Shown piece by piece: positions 41,953 through 51,837 of a DNA stretch of 64,000 nucleotides. The notes beneath the pieces are model-generated. The model ran no database searches and was not told the DNA's origin. It saw nothing but the letters and a program-made list of their open reading frames with translations. The stretch is from contig CP063848.1 of the NCBI GenBank assembly GCA_015277795.1, positions 1,116,001 through 1,180,000 of the forward strand. The letters are read 5' to 3'. How positions within the stretch are numbered: the stretch's first letter is position 1; the number at the start of each line of letters is the position of its first letter. The stretch comes from Massilia sp. UMI-21. GTDB taxonomy: Bacteria; Pseudomonadota; Gammaproteobacteria; Burkholderiales; Burkholderiaceae_D. Both the position numbers and the translations under genes were made by a program.

Positions 41953-41983
41953 ACGGCCCGGTTTATCCGGGCCGTTCCTTTTT
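41953..41983. terminator. Intrinsic terminator between erpA and anmK
   Basis: ACGGCCCGG-TTTAT-CCGGGCCGT followed by TCCTTTTT on the plus strand. It ends erpA and lies eight bases from the stop of the convergent anmK gene. Confidence 0.9.
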
Positions 41984-41990
41984 CAGCGGG

Positions 41991-43088
41991 TCAAGCCGGA
42001 TACAGCGCGCCCAGGATGCGCGGACCGCGCGCCCCGGTGACGGCCGGCAGGTTGCCTGGCTCGCGCTGCATGAAGCGGTAGCCCAGCCAGGCGAAGGCCA
42101 GCGCCTCGACCCGGTTCGGCGCGATGCCGAGCGCGGACGTCGATTCCACCGGCGTGCCGCCCAGCGCGCTACTGATGTCGCGCAGCAGGGTGGCGTTGTA
42201 GGCGCCGCCTCCGCACACATAGACCGCATCCACCGCCGCCCTTTCGCCGCGGATGGCGTCGGCGATCGTCACCGCCGTCAGGCGGGTGAGTGTTGCCATC
42301 ACGTCGGCCGGCGCGACGTCCGCGAAGCGCGTCAGCCGGGCCTCCAGCCAATGCGCGTGGAACAGGTCGCGGCCGGTGCTCTTGGGCGCCGGCTGGCGGA
42401 AATACGCTTCGTCCAGCAGCGCCGCCAGCAGGGGGCCGTGCACCTTGCCGGCGGCGGCCCAGGCGCCGTCGGCGTCATACGGCTTGCCCAGGTGGCGGGC
42501 GATCCATAAGTCCATCAGCACATTGCCCGGCCCGGTGTCGAAACCGGTGACGCGGCCGTCGCCGTGCAGCATGCTGATGTTGCCGATGCCGCCGATGTTC
42601 ACGACCACGCGTGCAAGGCCGGGTTTGCCGAAGGCGGCCTCGTGGAAGGCCGGCACCAGCGGCGCGCCCTGGCCGCCGGCGGCGATGTCGCGCGTACGGA
42701 AATCGGCGATCACGTCGACCCCGCTCAGTTCGGCCAACAGGGCAGGGTTGTTGGTCTGGCGCGTGAAGCCCAGTTCGGGGCGATGGCGGATGGTCTGGCC
42801 GTGCACCGCCACGGCGGCGACCGGGCCCGGGCTGGACGGCAAGAGCTGGCGCACGCAGTCGGCGTAGCACAGGGCCAGGGCGTTGGCGGCCAGCGCCTCA
42901 CGCTCGAGCTCGTTCTCGCTGGCAGCCTGCAGCGCCATCAGTTCGCTGCGCAATTCGGCCGGGAAGGGCGTGAATGCCGCTGCAAGGCTGTGGATATTGC
43001 CGCTGGCAAAGTCGGCCAGCACGCCGTCTACACCGTCGAGGCTGGTACCGGACATCAGGCCGATATACAAGGACGAGCTTGCATTCAT
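41991..43088 (-). CDS. anmK: Anhydro-N-acetylmuramic acid kinase
   Basis: The 365-residue kinase converts 1,6-anhydro-MurNAc released from peptidoglycan into MurNAc-6-phosphate for recycling. It has the motifs [20 protein letters not shown] (ATP site), [34 protein letters not shown] and [13 protein letters not shown]. The length matches E. coli AnmK (369). It neighbours an M23 peptidoglycan peptidase and tyrS, a gene group common in Burkholderiales. Confidence 0.97.
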   Translation of the reverse strand: MNASSSLYIGLMSGTSLDGVDGVLADFASGNIHSLAAAFTPFPAELRSELMALQAASENELEREALAANALALCYADCVRQLLPSSPGPVAAVAVHGQTIRHRPELGFTRQTNNPALLAELSGVDVIADFRTRDIAAGGQGAPLVPAFHEAAFGKPGLARVVVNIGGIGNISMLHGDGRVTGFDTGPGNVLMDLWIARHLGKPYDADGAWAAAGKVHGPLLAALLDEAYFRQPAPKSTGRDLFHAHWLEARLTRFADVAPADVMATLTRLTAVTIADAIRGERAAVDAVYVCGGGAYNATLLRDISSALGGTPVESTSALGIAPNRVEALAFAWLGYRFMQREPGNLPAVTGARGPRILGALYPA

Positions 43089-43450
43089 GTGTTTTTCTCC
43101 TTATCGGGCAAACCGGACAGTGGTCGGCACCGACCTGCATACTAAACGCTCCCGTCGTCCAGAGGAAGCTGCCATGGGCCGGCCCCGTCGGCGCTGAGCT
43201 TCCGCGCCGCGCCAAGGCATGCCGGCGCACGCCTCCCGGCCCCACGCCAGCATGCCGAACTGCTAACAGGTCGTTGTTTATTTGTAGCTGTTTATTGTTG
43301 GAAAGTTCATTTTCCAGCCCTTCGTATATTTCTTTAGAGAAAAATTTATGCGCTTGGAGTAAATTCTTCAGGAAAGGGCGCGAGGCTTGACCCCGCGCGT
43401 TCCGGGATTGCACTTTCGCCCCAACCGATCATCGTTTAGGCTGAACCGAC
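43089..43450. other. 362-base intergenic region between anmK and a chemoreceptor
   Basis: No gene is recognised. The half next to anmK is GC-rich, while 43260-43380 is AT-rich and holds two GTTTATT words (around 43275 and 43290) and an inverted pair GGAAA/TTTCC at 43300-43316. The AT-rich part probably contains the promoters of the two divergent genes. Confidence 0.5.
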
Positions 43451-45079
43451 ATGAAATTCAATGACCTGAAAATCGGCACCCGGCTTGGCGCCGCCTTTGC
43501 CACCATCCTCCTCCTGACCGCAGTCATGCTCGCGACCGCCTTATGGCAGCTCGGCCGTATTGCCGAGGCCAAGGCTGTGATGACGGCCACGACGAAGAGA
43601 GTCGATCTTGCAGACAAGTGGCTGCAGGGGATTGCAACCAATAGCGTCCGCACCGTGGCGAAACTGAAAAGCGCTGATCCGGCCGACGACGCCTATTACG
43701 AGAAGGAAATGAAGGCAGTGAGTGCCGGCGTGAGCAAGGTCCAGAAAGCGCTCGAAGCCCAGGTCGCGGACGAGCGCGGCAAGTCACTCCTGAAGGCGGT
43801 CGCCGACCAGCGCAAGCACTATTTCGCCGTCCGCGACGCGGCCTTCCGCCGCAAGGCCGAGCTCGGCGTAGACGATCCGGAACTGAAGGCCGATTTCACC
43901 AACAAGGTCTTCCCGGTGATGACGCAGTATGTACGCACGGTGCAAGACGTGGTTGCTCATCAAGAACAATTGTTTCACGAGGCCGACCTGCGGATCGACG
44001 CACTGCAGGAGAGGGCGCAAGGCCTGCTGTTCGCCACCGGCATCGCCGCCGTGGCGTGCGGTGCGCTCCTGGCGCTGTTGCTCACCCGAAGCATCACCCG
44101 GCCGCTGACCCATGCCGTCGGACTTGCCGAGCAGGTCGCTTCCAGGGACCTGACTGCCGACATCCAGGTATCGGGCCGCGATGAAGTCGGTCAGCTCCTG
44201 TCCGCACTCAAGCGCATGAACGACAGCCTGCTCGTGACGGTGAACGAAGTACGCGCCGGCACCGAGACCATCGTCAGCGCCTCGCAGCAGATCGCTTCGG
44301 GCAACCTCGACCTGTCGTCCCGCACCGAGCAGCAGGCCGGCTCGCTGGAAGAGACCGCATCATCGATGGAAGAGCTGACCAGCTCGGTCCGCCAGAACGC
44401 CGACAACGCGCGCCAGGCCAATACGCTGGCACAAGCCGCCGCCGGGATCGCCCTGCGCGGCGGCGAGGTGGTGACGCAAGTGGTGACGACCATGGAATCG
44501 ATCAATGCTTCGTCAAAAAAGATCGGCGACATCATCGCGGTCATCGACGGCATCGCCTTCCAGACCAATATCCTGGCGCTGAATGCCGCGGTCGAGGCGG
44601 CGCGCGCCGGCGAACAAGGCCGGGGCTTTGCCGTCGTGGCCTCGGAAGTGCGCAATCTGGCGCAACGCTCCGCAGGCGCGGCCAGGGAGATCCGCACCCT
44701 GATCGCGGATTCCGTCGGCAAAGTGGACGCCGGCGGGCGCCTGGTCGACCAGGCCGGCGCGACGATGCAGGAAATCGTGCAGGGCATCACGCGCGTGACC
44801 GATGTCATGGCCGAGATTACGTCGGCCAGCGCCGAACAGGCACTCGGTATCGAGCAGATCAATGCCGCGATCACCCAGATGGACGACGTCACCCAGCAGA
44901 ATGCCGCCCTGGTCGAACAGGCGGCTGCCGCGGCGGCATCGATGCAGGACCAGGCCACTTCGCTGGCCGAACTGGTGCGCACGTTCAAGGTGGATGCCGT
45001 GGCCGGGCAGGCGCGCACGCCTCCGTCGGCGCAGGCTTCCGGTGAGCGCTCGCTGCGCCTGCGCCTCGCATCGGCCTAA
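43451..45079 (+). CDS. Methyl-accepting chemotaxis protein (four-helix-bundle sensor)
   Basis: This 542-residue receptor has a membrane helix ~12-30, a periplasmic four-helix-bundle domain (~35-190), a second helix (~192-213), HAMP, and the signalling domain with the invariant tip [30 protein letters not shown]. The signalling half is very similar to the receptor at 23219, while the sensor half differs. There is no NWETF tail; it ends SLRLRLASA. Chemotaxis role by family; ligand unknown. A decayed IS1595 copy follows within ~75 bases, as an intact one follows the other receptor. Confidence 0.94.
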   Translation: MKFNDLKIGTRLGAAFATILLLTAVMLATALWQLGRIAEAKAVMTATTKRVDLADKWLQGIATNSVRTVAKLKSADPADDAYYEKEMKAVSAGVSKVQKALEAQVADERGKSLLKAVADQRKHYFAVRDAAFRRKAELGVDDPELKADFTNKVFPVMTQYVRTVQDVVAHQEQLFHEADLRIDALQERAQGLLFATGIAAVACGALLALLLTRSITRPLTHAVGLAEQVASRDLTADIQVSGRDEVGQLLSALKRMNDSLLVTVNEVRAGTETIVSASQQIASGNLDLSSRTEQQAGSLEETASSMEELTSSVRQNADNARQANTLAQAAAGIALRGGEVVTQVVTTMESINASSKKIGDIIAVIDGIAFQTNILALNAAVEAARAGEQGRGFAVVASEVRNLAQRSAGAAREIRTLIADSVGKVDAGGRLVDQAGATMQEIVQGITRVTDVMAEITSASAEQALGIEQINAAITQMDDVTQQNAALVEQAAAAAASMQDQATSLAELVRTFKVDAVAGQARTPPSAQASGERSLRLRLASA

Positions 45080-45149
45080 GGGGCCGTGACGGCGGCCATG
45101 CGGGCAGCGCGCGGCCGCCGACCCGCGCCGGCGTGAACGGCGGGCAATG

Positions 45150-45492
45150 AGGTTTCTGCGCGCCGCGCAAAAGCGGCATCTCGAACGAGCTCGACTGCAT
45201 TCTGGTGGCACGCGACCGCGGCTGGCAGGCCATCGGCGCACTGGTCGGGCGCGGGGCCTGGAACAAGGTGCACCTGGAACGCCGCCTGCAGCCCAGCTTC
45301 GACCGGCAAGCACTCCTGGTCAGCGACGCCGACGCTGCCTACCGCGCGTTTTCACGCAAACACGGGATCGCCCACCAGGCCGCCCTCCACGTCCAGGACG
45401 TGAGTGCCTTCCATCAGCGTCCGCGCGACTGGCTGCGCAACAGTTCTAGCGTATCGCAATCGGCGTCATCAATAGATAAACCTGACCGCGCC
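45150..45492 (+). pseudogene. Decayed IS1595-family transposase with one terminal repeat
   Basis: From about 45150 the plus strand encodes GISNELDCILVARDRGW...LLVSDADAAYRAFSRKHGIAHQA, closely like the middle of the intact transposase at 25042-26010. Fifteen residues are then missing before ALHVQDVSAFHQRPRDWL, and a second deletion joins to the last codons, where the frame is lost. The right terminal repeat is intact (45468-45492; inverse begins GGCGCGGTCAGG). The 5' half, zinc ribbon, first catalytic Asp and left repeat are gone. The start is approximate. Confidence 0.88.
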
Positions 45493-45532
45493 AAAAGAAA
45501 AAAGCCCCGCGGCATCTGCATGCCGCGGGGCC
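45493..45532 (-). terminator. Intrinsic terminator of the M23 peptidase gene
   Basis: On the minus strand GCCCCGCGGCA-TGCAGA-TGCCGCGGGGC is followed by TTTTTTC. It lies 20 bases after the peptidase stop and directly against the end of the decayed IS1595 copy. Confidence 0.9.
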
Positions 45533-45551
45533 TTGTCCATCTGAAGACGGC

Positions 45552-46916
45552 TTAGCGTGCCGCCATCGCGTTGCCGCTCGGTGCGAGCAGCGAGAAGCGG
45601 TGGTTCATGTCGGCAGCGGCCATGCGGAAGCGGGCCAGTTCGGCCTGGTTCAGCGGTTGCTGGGCCAGCGACTTGAACTTGTTCGGATCCTTGGCCTGGC
45701 CGGCGACGCGGAACTCGTAGTGCAGGTGCGGGCCGGTCGACCAGCCGGTCGAGCCGACGTAGCCGATCACCTGGCCCTGGCTGACCTTGGCGCCCTTGCG
45801 CATACCCGGAGCAAAACGGCTCATGTGGGCATAGGCGGTGCTGTAGCCCGACCAGTGCTTCAGGACGACCTGGTTGCCGTAGCCGCCGTTCTTGCCGGCG
45901 AGATCGACGACGCCGTCGGCGACCGCGCGGATCGGGGTGCCGGTGCTGGCGGCGTAGTCGACGCCCTTGTGCGCCTTCCACTTGCCCGAGATCGGGTGCA
46001 TGCGCATCGAGAAGCCCGACGAAATACGCGAGAACTGCAGCGGCGACTTGAGGAAGGCTTTTTTCAGCGACTTGCCGTCCAGGCTGTAGTAGCCGCCTTG
46101 CCTGGTGACCGGGTCTTCGTACCAGACCGACTGGTAGCTCACGCCGCGGTTGACGAATTCGCCCGCCAGGATGCGGCCGGTCTTGACCTGTTCGCCGTCC
46201 AGCCAGTAGGTCTCGTACACGACGCTGAAACGGTCGCCGCGCTTGAGGTCCGAGCGGAAGTCGATGTTGGTCGAGAACATCTCGATCAGCTGGGCGACCA
46301 CCGAGTCCGGCATGCTGGCGCCGTCCACGTTGGAGTCGGTGGCCGAATACAGCGAGGTCTTGATCTCGCGCGAACGCATCTCGACGCGGCGCTCCAGCTT
46401 GGCCGGGGCGTCGGTGGAGACGAACCGGTCGCCCTTGCGCTCGACCGTGATCTGGCGTGCATCGCCGCCCTTGCCGTCGACGATGATGGCGCGCATCGAC
46501 AGCAGCAGGCCGTTGCCGTCGGTTTCGGCCTGGACACGCTTGCCGGTCTTGAGCGACATCAGGCGGCGGGCGGTCTTGTCGGTACGGACGAACTTGTGCG
46601 CGCTGGCGTCGTCGACGCCAAGACGGGTGAAGAGGGCACTGAGCGAATCGCCTGGGCGGATGCGCTCTTCGTGGATGAATTGCTGCTCGTCTTGCTGGAG
46701 GGCGGCGATCTGGTCTGCGAGGTTCGGCAGTTCCAGGTTTTGCTCGATCGACTTGACCGGCATGTCCGCCGCGTCAGGAGCGATCGGGGCCACTGCGACG
46801 GCGCCGAAGGCACACACGCTCAGGAAGGCGGCGCCGGCGCTGATGATGCGCGCCTTGCGCGTCCGCGGCACCAGCTGGAGCAGGCTTTTACCAGTGATTT
46901 TATGTATAGGGTTCAT
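45552..46916 (-). CDS. M23 family peptidoglycan endopeptidase
   Basis: The 454-residue protein has an N-terminal membrane anchor (~26-47, IISAGAAFLSVCAFGAVAVAP). A LysM/OapA-like segment (ERIRPGDSLSALFTRLGVDD, ~85-140), a mid domain (~150-290) and a LytM/M23 catalytic domain (~300-420) follow. Zinc ligands are seen in KAHKGVDYAA (H, D) and PHLHYEFR (HxH). This is the MepM-like layout of DD-endopeptidases that open cross-links for wall growth. It is divergent from tyrS over 147 bases and has its own terminator. Confidence 0.94.
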   Translation of the reverse strand: MNPIHKITGKSLLQLVPRTRKARIISAGAAFLSVCAFGAVAVAPIAPDAADMPVKSIEQNLELPNLADQIAALQQDEQQFIHEERIRPGDSLSALFTRLGVDDASAHKFVRTDKTARRLMSLKTGKRVQAETDGNGLLLSMRAIIVDGKGGDARQITVERKGDRFVSTDAPAKLERRVEMRSREIKTSLYSATDSNVDGASMPDSVVAQLIEMFSTNIDFRSDLKRGDRFSVVYETYWLDGEQVKTGRILAGEFVNRGVSYQSVWYEDPVTRQGGYYSLDGKSLKKAFLKSPLQFSRISSGFSMRMHPISGKWKAHKGVDYAASTGTPIRAVADGVVDLAGKNGGYGNQVVLKHWSGYSTAYAHMSRFAPGMRKGAKVSQGQVIGYVGSTGWSTGPHLHYEFRVAGQAKDPNKFKSLAQQPLNQAELARFRMAAADMNHRFSLLAPSGNAMAAR

Positions 46917-46952
46917 GCAATCAGTTAAAATTTGCGGCTGAACTTTCAGGAT

Positions 46953-46993
46953 CCAGTTTCTTATCGATCTGCAAAGTTTTCTGCAGGAAACTG
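46953..46993. promoter_or_regulatory. Palindrome in the M23-tyrS divergent promoter region
   Basis: AGTTTTCTGCAGGAAACT (46975-46992) is an 18-base palindrome with one mismatched pair. CAGTTTC at 46953-46959 also pairs with GAAACTG at 46987-46993, giving an alternative fold. A TATACC box follows at 47009-47014. It may be an operator or a tyrS leader hairpin; no T-box structure is seen. Confidence 0.35.
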
Positions 46994-47063
46994 AAAAACG
47001 ATCGTGAATTATACCAAAAGAAGTGGTCCTACAACCGTCTTAGCAAATTTCCTACAAGAATTT

Positions 47064-48329
47064 ATGACTTCTACTGTTTCGTCCGGCAGCGGTGCTCCGG
47101 TAAATAAATCCGCCCCCCTGCCGTTGACGGACAAGGTGCTCGAAGCGCTGGCAATCACCAAGCGCGGTGTCGACGAACTGCTGATCGAAAGCGAATTCGC
47201 GCAGAAGCTGGCGCGTTCCGAACAGTCGGGCAAGCCGCTGCGCATCAAGCTGGGCCTGGACCCGACCGCGCCCGACCTGCACCTTGGCCATACCGTGGTG
47301 CTGAACAAGATGCGCCAGTTGCAGGACCTGGGTCACCAGGTGATTTTCCTGATCGGCGATTTCACCTCGATGATCGGCGACCCCTCGGGCCGCAATGCCA
47401 CCCGTCCGCCGCTGACCCGCGAGCAGGTCGAGGAAAACGCCATGACCTACTTCCGCCAGGCCTCGCTGGTGCTGGACGCGGCGCGCACGGAAATCCGCTA
47501 CAACTCCGAATGGTGCGACCCGCTGGGCGCGCGCGGCATGATCCAGCTTGCCTCGCGCTACACCGTGGCCCGCATGATGGAGCGTGACGACTTCACCAAG
47601 CGCTACAAGAGTGGGACCCCGATCGCGGTGCATGAGTTCCTCTACCCTTTGATGCAGGGCTATGATTCGGTCGCTTTGCATGCCGACCTGGAACTTGGCG
47701 GCACCGACCAGAAGTTCAACCTCCTGGTTGGGCGTGAGTTGCAGAAGGATTACGGCCAGGAACAGCAGTGCATCCTGACCATGCCGCTGCTCGAAGGCCT
47801 GGACGGCGTCGAGAAGATGTCGAAGTCCAAGAACAACTACATCGGCATTACCGAGGCGCCGAACACCATGTTCGGCAAGCTGATGAGCATCTCGGACGAC
47901 ATGATGTGGAAGTACTACGACCTGCTGTCCTTCCGCTCGATTGCCGAGATCGCCCAGGTCAAGGCCGAGGTGGCCGGCGGCGCCAACCCGCGCGATGCAA
48001 AAGTGGCGCTGGGCAAGGAAATCGTCGCACGCTTCCACTCGGCCCAGGCGGCCGAGGATGCGCTGGCCGACTTCGTCAACCGCTCGAAGGGCGGCATTCC
48101 GGACGACGTGCCGGAAGTCGCCTTGTCCGGCGCGCCGCTGGGCGTGGCCCAGCTGCTCAAGGCGGCCGGCCTGTGCGCCTCGACCTCGGAAGCGATGCGC
48201 ATGGTCGACCAGGGCGGCGTGCGGATCGACGGCGCCGTGGTCGGCGACAAGGGCTTGCAGGTCGAGGCCGGCAGTTTCGTGATGCAGGTGGGCAAACGCA
48301 AGTTCGCGCGCGTCACCCTGACGGCATGA
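47064..48329 (+). CDS. tyrS: Tyrosyl-tRNA synthetase (TyrS)
   Basis: The product charges tRNA(Tyr). ATG 47064 gives 421 residues; a GTG at 47004 would add 20 but lacks conservation cues. Class I signatures are PDLHLGHTV (HIGH) and [11 protein letters not shown] (KMSKS), with the tyrosine-specific [17 protein letters not shown], and a C-terminal S4 RNA-binding domain ([27 protein letters not shown]). The last four bases overlap dtd (ATGA). Confidence 0.97.
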   Translation: MTSTVSSGSGAPVNKSAPLPLTDKVLEALAITKRGVDELLIESEFAQKLARSEQSGKPLRIKLGLDPTAPDLHLGHTVVLNKMRQLQDLGHQVIFLIGDFTSMIGDPSGRNATRPPLTREQVEENAMTYFRQASLVLDAARTEIRYNSEWCDPLGARGMIQLASRYTVARMMERDDFTKRYKSGTPIAVHEFLYPLMQGYDSVALHADLELGGTDQKFNLLVGRELQKDYGQEQQCILTMPLLEGLDGVEKMSKSKNNYIGITEAPNTMFGKLMSISDDMMWKYYDLLSFRSIAEIAQVKAEVAGGANPRDAKVALGKEIVARFHSAQAAEDALADFVNRSKGGIPDDVPEVALSGAPLGVAQLLKAAGLCASTSEAMRMVDQGGVRIDGAVVGDKGLQVEAGSFVMQVGKRKFARVTLTA

Positions 48330-48793
48330 TCGGCCTGCTGCAGCGGGTCAGCGAAGCCGGCGTGCGCGTCGACGGCGAGACCATCGGCGCGATCGGCCCC
48401 GGCCTGCTGGTGCTGGTATGCGCCCAGAAGGGCGATACCGAGCGCGAAGCCGATGCCCTGCTGGCCAAGCTGCTGGGCTACCGGGTATTTTCCGACGATG
48501 CCGGCAAGATGAACCGCAGCATCACGGACACGGCCGGCGGCCTGCTGCTGGTGCCGCAGTTCACCCTGGCGGCCGACACCAGGTCGGGCACCCGTCCCTC
48601 GTTCTCGCCGGCCGCCGCGCCGGAAGACGGACGGCGCCTGTTCGAGCATGTCGTGCGCCAGGCGCGCGCCCGCCATGGCATTGTCGAGACCGGCAAATTC
48701 GGGGCGGACATGAAAGTGTCGCTGGTCAACGATGGTCCAGTCACTTTCTGGCTGCAGGTTGATCCAGTCGCGGTGGCGGGTACGCAGCGCTGA
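48326..48793 (+). CDS. dtd: D-aminoacyl-tRNA deacylase
   Basis: The 155-residue enzyme removes D-amino acids (notably D-Tyr) and mischarged Gly from tRNA. It begins [17 protein letters not shown] and has the conserved active-site segments [11 protein letters not shown] (SQFTL-type) and [12 protein letters not shown] (GPVT). Its ATG overlaps the TGA of tyrS, so it is coupled to the synthetase whose errors it corrects. Confidence 0.97.
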   Translation: MIGLLQRVSEAGVRVDGETIGAIGPGLLVLVCAQKGDTEREADALLAKLLGYRVFSDDAGKMNRSITDTAGGLLLVPQFTLAADTRSGTRPSFSPAAAPEDGRRLFEHVVRQARARHGIVETGKFGADMKVSLVNDGPVTFWLQVDPVAVAGTQR

Positions 48794-48842
48794 AACCCGT
48801 GCCGCCCCATGGGGTCAATAGCATCATCGGCTGGGAGGACGT

Positions 48843-49508
48843 ATGCGAATCTGGAGCGAGTCATTTACCGAAGGCGGTGTCATTCCGCCGCACTGTGCGT
48901 TTGCCGTGATCGATCCCGGCAGCCACGTCAGGCTGTCCGACAACCGCAGTCCGCATCTTGCCTGGGACGACGTGCCTCCGGGGGCCAAGTCGCTGGTGCT
49001 GGTCTGCCACGATCCCGACGCGCCGTCGGTCGGCGACGACGTCAACCAGGAAGGCAAGACCGTCCCTGTCGCGCTGCCGCGGGTGGACTTCTTCCACTGG
49101 TCGCTGGTGGACATCCCGCTCTGCCTGAAGTCGCTGGCCGAGGGCATGTTTTCCGACATGGTGACCCCGCACGGCAAATCGGGCCCGCTGGTGCCGTTCA
49201 CGATCAAGAACGGCACCGAGCATCAGTTGCGCCAGGGCATCAACGACTACACCGGCTGGTTCGCGAACGATCCCGGCATGGCGGGCGAGTACTACGGCTA
49301 CGACGGCCCCTGCCCACCCTGGAACGACGAACGTGTGCATACTTACGTCTTTACCCTGTATGCGCTCGACATCCCGCGCCTGCCGCTGGTGGGCCGTTTC
49401 AACGGATCGGAGCTGCGGCTGGCGATCCGCGGCCATATCCTGGACGAGGCGCGCACCTTCGGGGTGTATTCCCTGAATCCCGATCTCGCGTCGACATCAA
49501 GCACCTGA
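48843..49508 (+). CDS. YbhB/YbcL-type PEBP-like protein
   Basis: The 221-residue protein matches the phosphatidylethanolamine-binding/Raf-kinase-inhibitor-like family: NRSPHLAWDDVPPGAKSLVLVCHDPDAP (ligand-site DPDAP), FFHWSLVDIP, DYTGWFANDPGM...YYGYDGPCPPWNDERVHTYVFTLYALD (GPCPP). It is longer than E. coli YbhB (158) because of insertions around residues 65-75 and 125-150. No signal peptide is visible. Its role in bacteria is unclear. A ribosome site GGGAGGACGT precedes the ATG. Confidence 0.92.
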   Translation: MRIWSESFTEGGVIPPHCAFAVIDPGSHVRLSDNRSPHLAWDDVPPGAKSLVLVCHDPDAPSVGDDVNQEGKTVPVALPRVDFFHWSLVDIPLCLKSLAEGMFSDMVTPHGKSGPLVPFTIKNGTEHQLRQGINDYTGWFANDPGMAGEYYGYDGPCPPWNDERVHTYVFTLYALDIPRLPLVGRFNGSELRLAIRGHILDEARTFGVYSLNPDLASTSST

Positions 49509-49548
49509 ATCAAGCACCTGAACCCCGAGGTTCGGGTCAACGGACCTC

Positions 49549-50223
49549 ATGCCTTCGAACAACAATACCCCATTCATCGCTGCAACGACCATCCTCCTGA
49601 TCCGCCATGGCGAGACCGCCTGGAACGCCGAAAGGCGGCTCCAGGGACATCTCGACATCGCCCTCAATGCCGAGGGCGAGCGCCAGGCCGTCCTGCTGGG
49701 AGCGGCGCTCGCCGCCGAGCGGATCGATCACATCGTGTCGAGCGACCTGCAGCGTGCCCGCCAGACCGCCGAGGCGATCGCGCGCACGCGCGGCGCGCAG
49801 GTCGCGACCGATCCGGCGCTGCGCGAACGCTGCTATGGCGGCTTCGAGGGCTTGCTGTACAGCGAAATCGCGACACGCTTCCCGCGCGAGTTCGCGGCCT
49901 GGCAGGCGCGTGACGTCGACGGCGAGCTGCCGCCCGGCGCCAACCGGGGCGAAAGCTTCCGCGCGTTCTACGAGCGGGTCACCAGCGCGATCGCGTTGCA
50001 CGCGGCCGCGCATCCGGGCAAGACCATTGCACTGGTGGCGCATGGCGGGGTACTGGAATGCGCCTATCGCGCCGCGCTCGGCCTGTCGCTGGAAACGCCG
50101 CGCGATTTCAAGGTGCTCAATGCGAGCGTGAACCGCTTCGTGGCGGAAGCGGGGGGCTTGCGGCTGCTGAGCTGGGGAGAGGTCGGGCATCTGCGGCCGG
50201 CAGTGCTGGACGATGTCGGCTAA
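49549..50223 (+). CDS. Histidine phosphatase family protein
   Basis: The 224-residue protein has the phosphohistidine loop LLIRHGETAWN, the LQGHLDIALNAEGERQA segment, RERCYGGFEGL with the catalytic Glu/Arg, and the second active-site His in VAHGGVLE. This is the GpmB/CobC-like branch of the phosphoglycerate-mutase fold; most members are phosphatases of small metabolites rather than glycolytic mutases. Substrate cannot be told from sequence. The upstream gap is 40 bases. Confidence 0.93.
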   Translation: MPSNNNTPFIAATTILLIRHGETAWNAERRLQGHLDIALNAEGERQAVLLGAALAAERIDHIVSSDLQRARQTAEAIARTRGAQVATDPALRERCYGGFEGLLYSEIATRFPREFAAWQARDVDGELPPGANRGESFRAFYERVTSAIALHAAAHPGKTIALVAHGGVLECAYRAALGLSLETPRDFKVLNASVNRFVAEAGGLRLLSWGEVGHLRPAVLDDVG

Positions 50224-50376
50224 GCGCGGCCAGGCGGCCGAAAGCGCAGCGTCTACCCCCTCTGCGCACCCCTGCCAATATCACACACGCAACAATACCC
50301 AAAAATTCTGCCGCTATTTTGAGCAGCGATTGAGGTAAAATAATAGGTTCCCCGAGAAACTTTCGAGATTTCCGCT

Positions 50377-51402
50377 GTGCAAATCGGACCATATATCCTG
50401 CGTAACAATGTCTTCGTCGCCCCCATGGCCGGGGTGACCGACCGCCCGTTCCGCCAGCTGTGCAAGCAGCTGGGGGCCGGCTACGCAGTGTCCGAGATGG
50501 CGGCGTCCAACCCGCGCCTGTGGGCCAGCGAAAAGACGGCGCGCCGGACCGACCACGCGGGGGAGATGGAACCGAAGGCGGTGCAGATCGCCGGCGCCGA
50601 CCCGAAAGACCTGGCCGACTGCGCCAGGTTCAACGTCGAGCGCGGCGCCCAGATCATCGATATCAACATGGGTTGTCCGGTGAAGAAGGTGTGCAACAGC
50701 TGGTGCGGTTCCGCGCTGCTGCAGCACGAAGACCTGGTCGAGCGCATCCTGCACGCGGTGGTCGAGGCGGTCGACGTGCCGGTCACCCTGAAATTTCGTA
50801 CCGGCTGGGATCGCCAGAACAAGAACGCCCTGCGCATCGCCCGCATGGCCGAGCAGGCCGGCATCGCCATGCTGACCCTGCACGGCCGCACCCGCGCCGA
50901 CGGCTACAAGGGCGAGGCCGAGTACGACACCATCCGCGCGGTCAAGGCCGCGGTCGGGATCCCGGTGGTCGCCAACGGCGACATCACGACTCCCGAAAAG
51001 GCCAGGTACGTGCTCGACTACACCGGGGCCGACGCGGTGATGATCGGCCGCGCCGCCCAGGGGCGCCCCTGGATCTGCCGCGAGATCGACCATTACCTGC
51101 GCACGGGTGCGCATCTGCCGGCGCCGCTGGTCGAAGAAGTACGCGGCCTCATGAACGAGCACCTGCCGGCGCATTACGCCTTCTATGGCGAATACGTCGG
51201 CGTGCGCACCGCCCGTAAGCACATCGGGTGGTATGTGCAGGACTTGCCGGGCGGGGAAGAATTCCGCCAGCGCATGAACCTGCTGGAATCGACTGCCGAG
51301 CAATTGGCTGCAGTTGATACCTTTTTCAAATCGCAGCTCCGGCATGGCGAGCGGTTACAATACCGCCCCGCGCATGTTACCGACGCGGCGATCGCAGCCT
51401 AG
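50377..51402 (+). CDS. dusB: tRNA-dihydrouridine synthase B
   Basis: The 341-residue FMN enzyme reduces uridines in the tRNA D-loop. It begins at GTG (MQIGPYILRNNVFVAPMAGVTDRPFRQL) and has the catalytic cysteine motif IDINMGCPVKKV, then LKFRTGWD, LHGRTRADGYKGEAEY and IPVVANGDITTPEKA (FMN phosphate site). It precedes fis by 89 bases. The dusB-fis order is the same as in E. coli, where fis is expressed from the dusB promoter; the same is likely here. Confidence 0.97.
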   Translation: MQIGPYILRNNVFVAPMAGVTDRPFRQLCKQLGAGYAVSEMAASNPRLWASEKTARRTDHAGEMEPKAVQIAGADPKDLADCARFNVERGAQIIDINMGCPVKKVCNSWCGSALLQHEDLVERILHAVVEAVDVPVTLKFRTGWDRQNKNALRIARMAEQAGIAMLTLHGRTRADGYKGEAEYDTIRAVKAAVGIPVVANGDITTPEKARYVLDYTGADAVMIGRAAQGRPWICREIDHYLRTGAHLPAPLVEEVRGLMNEHLPAHYAFYGEYVGVRTARKHIGWYVQDLPGGEEFRQRMNLLESTAEQLAAVDTFFKSQLRHGERLQYRPAHVTDAAIAA

Positions 51403-51491
51403 AACGCAGTGCACATAGAAGAATCAGAATAGACGGGGACGCGCTGCGCCAGCAGCGGGCAATCATTAACCAGGATGAAGCAGCAGAGAAC

Positions 51492-51725
51492 ATGAGCAAA
51501 GAAAGTATCCAGGAAGTCGTCCAGAAGAGCCTCGAGGACTATTTCAACGATCTGGGCGAGCAGAAGCCGACGAACATCTACGACATGATGGTGCTCACGG
51601 TTGAAAAGCCGGTCCTCGAAGTGGTCATGACCCGCGCCGACGGCAACCAGTCGCACGCGGCGCAGATGCTGGGCATCAACCGGAATACTTTGCGCAAGAA
51701 ACTGCAGGAGCACGGGCTGCTCTAA
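51492..51725 (+). CDS. fis: DNA-binding protein Fis
   Basis: This 77-residue nucleoid protein ends with the Fis helix-turn-helix ([31 protein letters not shown]). The N-terminal part ([29 protein letters not shown]) forms the dimer helices. It is shorter at the N-terminus than E. coli Fis (98), as usual in betaproteobacteria. It bends DNA and modulates rRNA and recombination sites. The purH start lies 112 bases downstream. Confidence 0.96.
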   Translation: MSKESIQEVVQKSLEDYFNDLGEQKPTNIYDMMVLTVEKPVLEVVMTRADGNQSHAAQMLGINRNTLRKKLQEHGLL

Positions 51726-51837
51726 GTCCTTTGCATGGCCTGGCCGTGCGTCTGGAGCGCGGCCGGTGCATCGTCCGTCCGCCTTGTCCGCCCGGTTCAT
51801 CCGGCGGGCGCCAGAATTCTCAACCACAGGCCTCACC

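Noticed and set aside
45205..45555. 116-codon frame after the second chemoreceptor
   Set aside because: It is the middle of a decayed IS1595 transposase read through into the terminator, not an independent gene.
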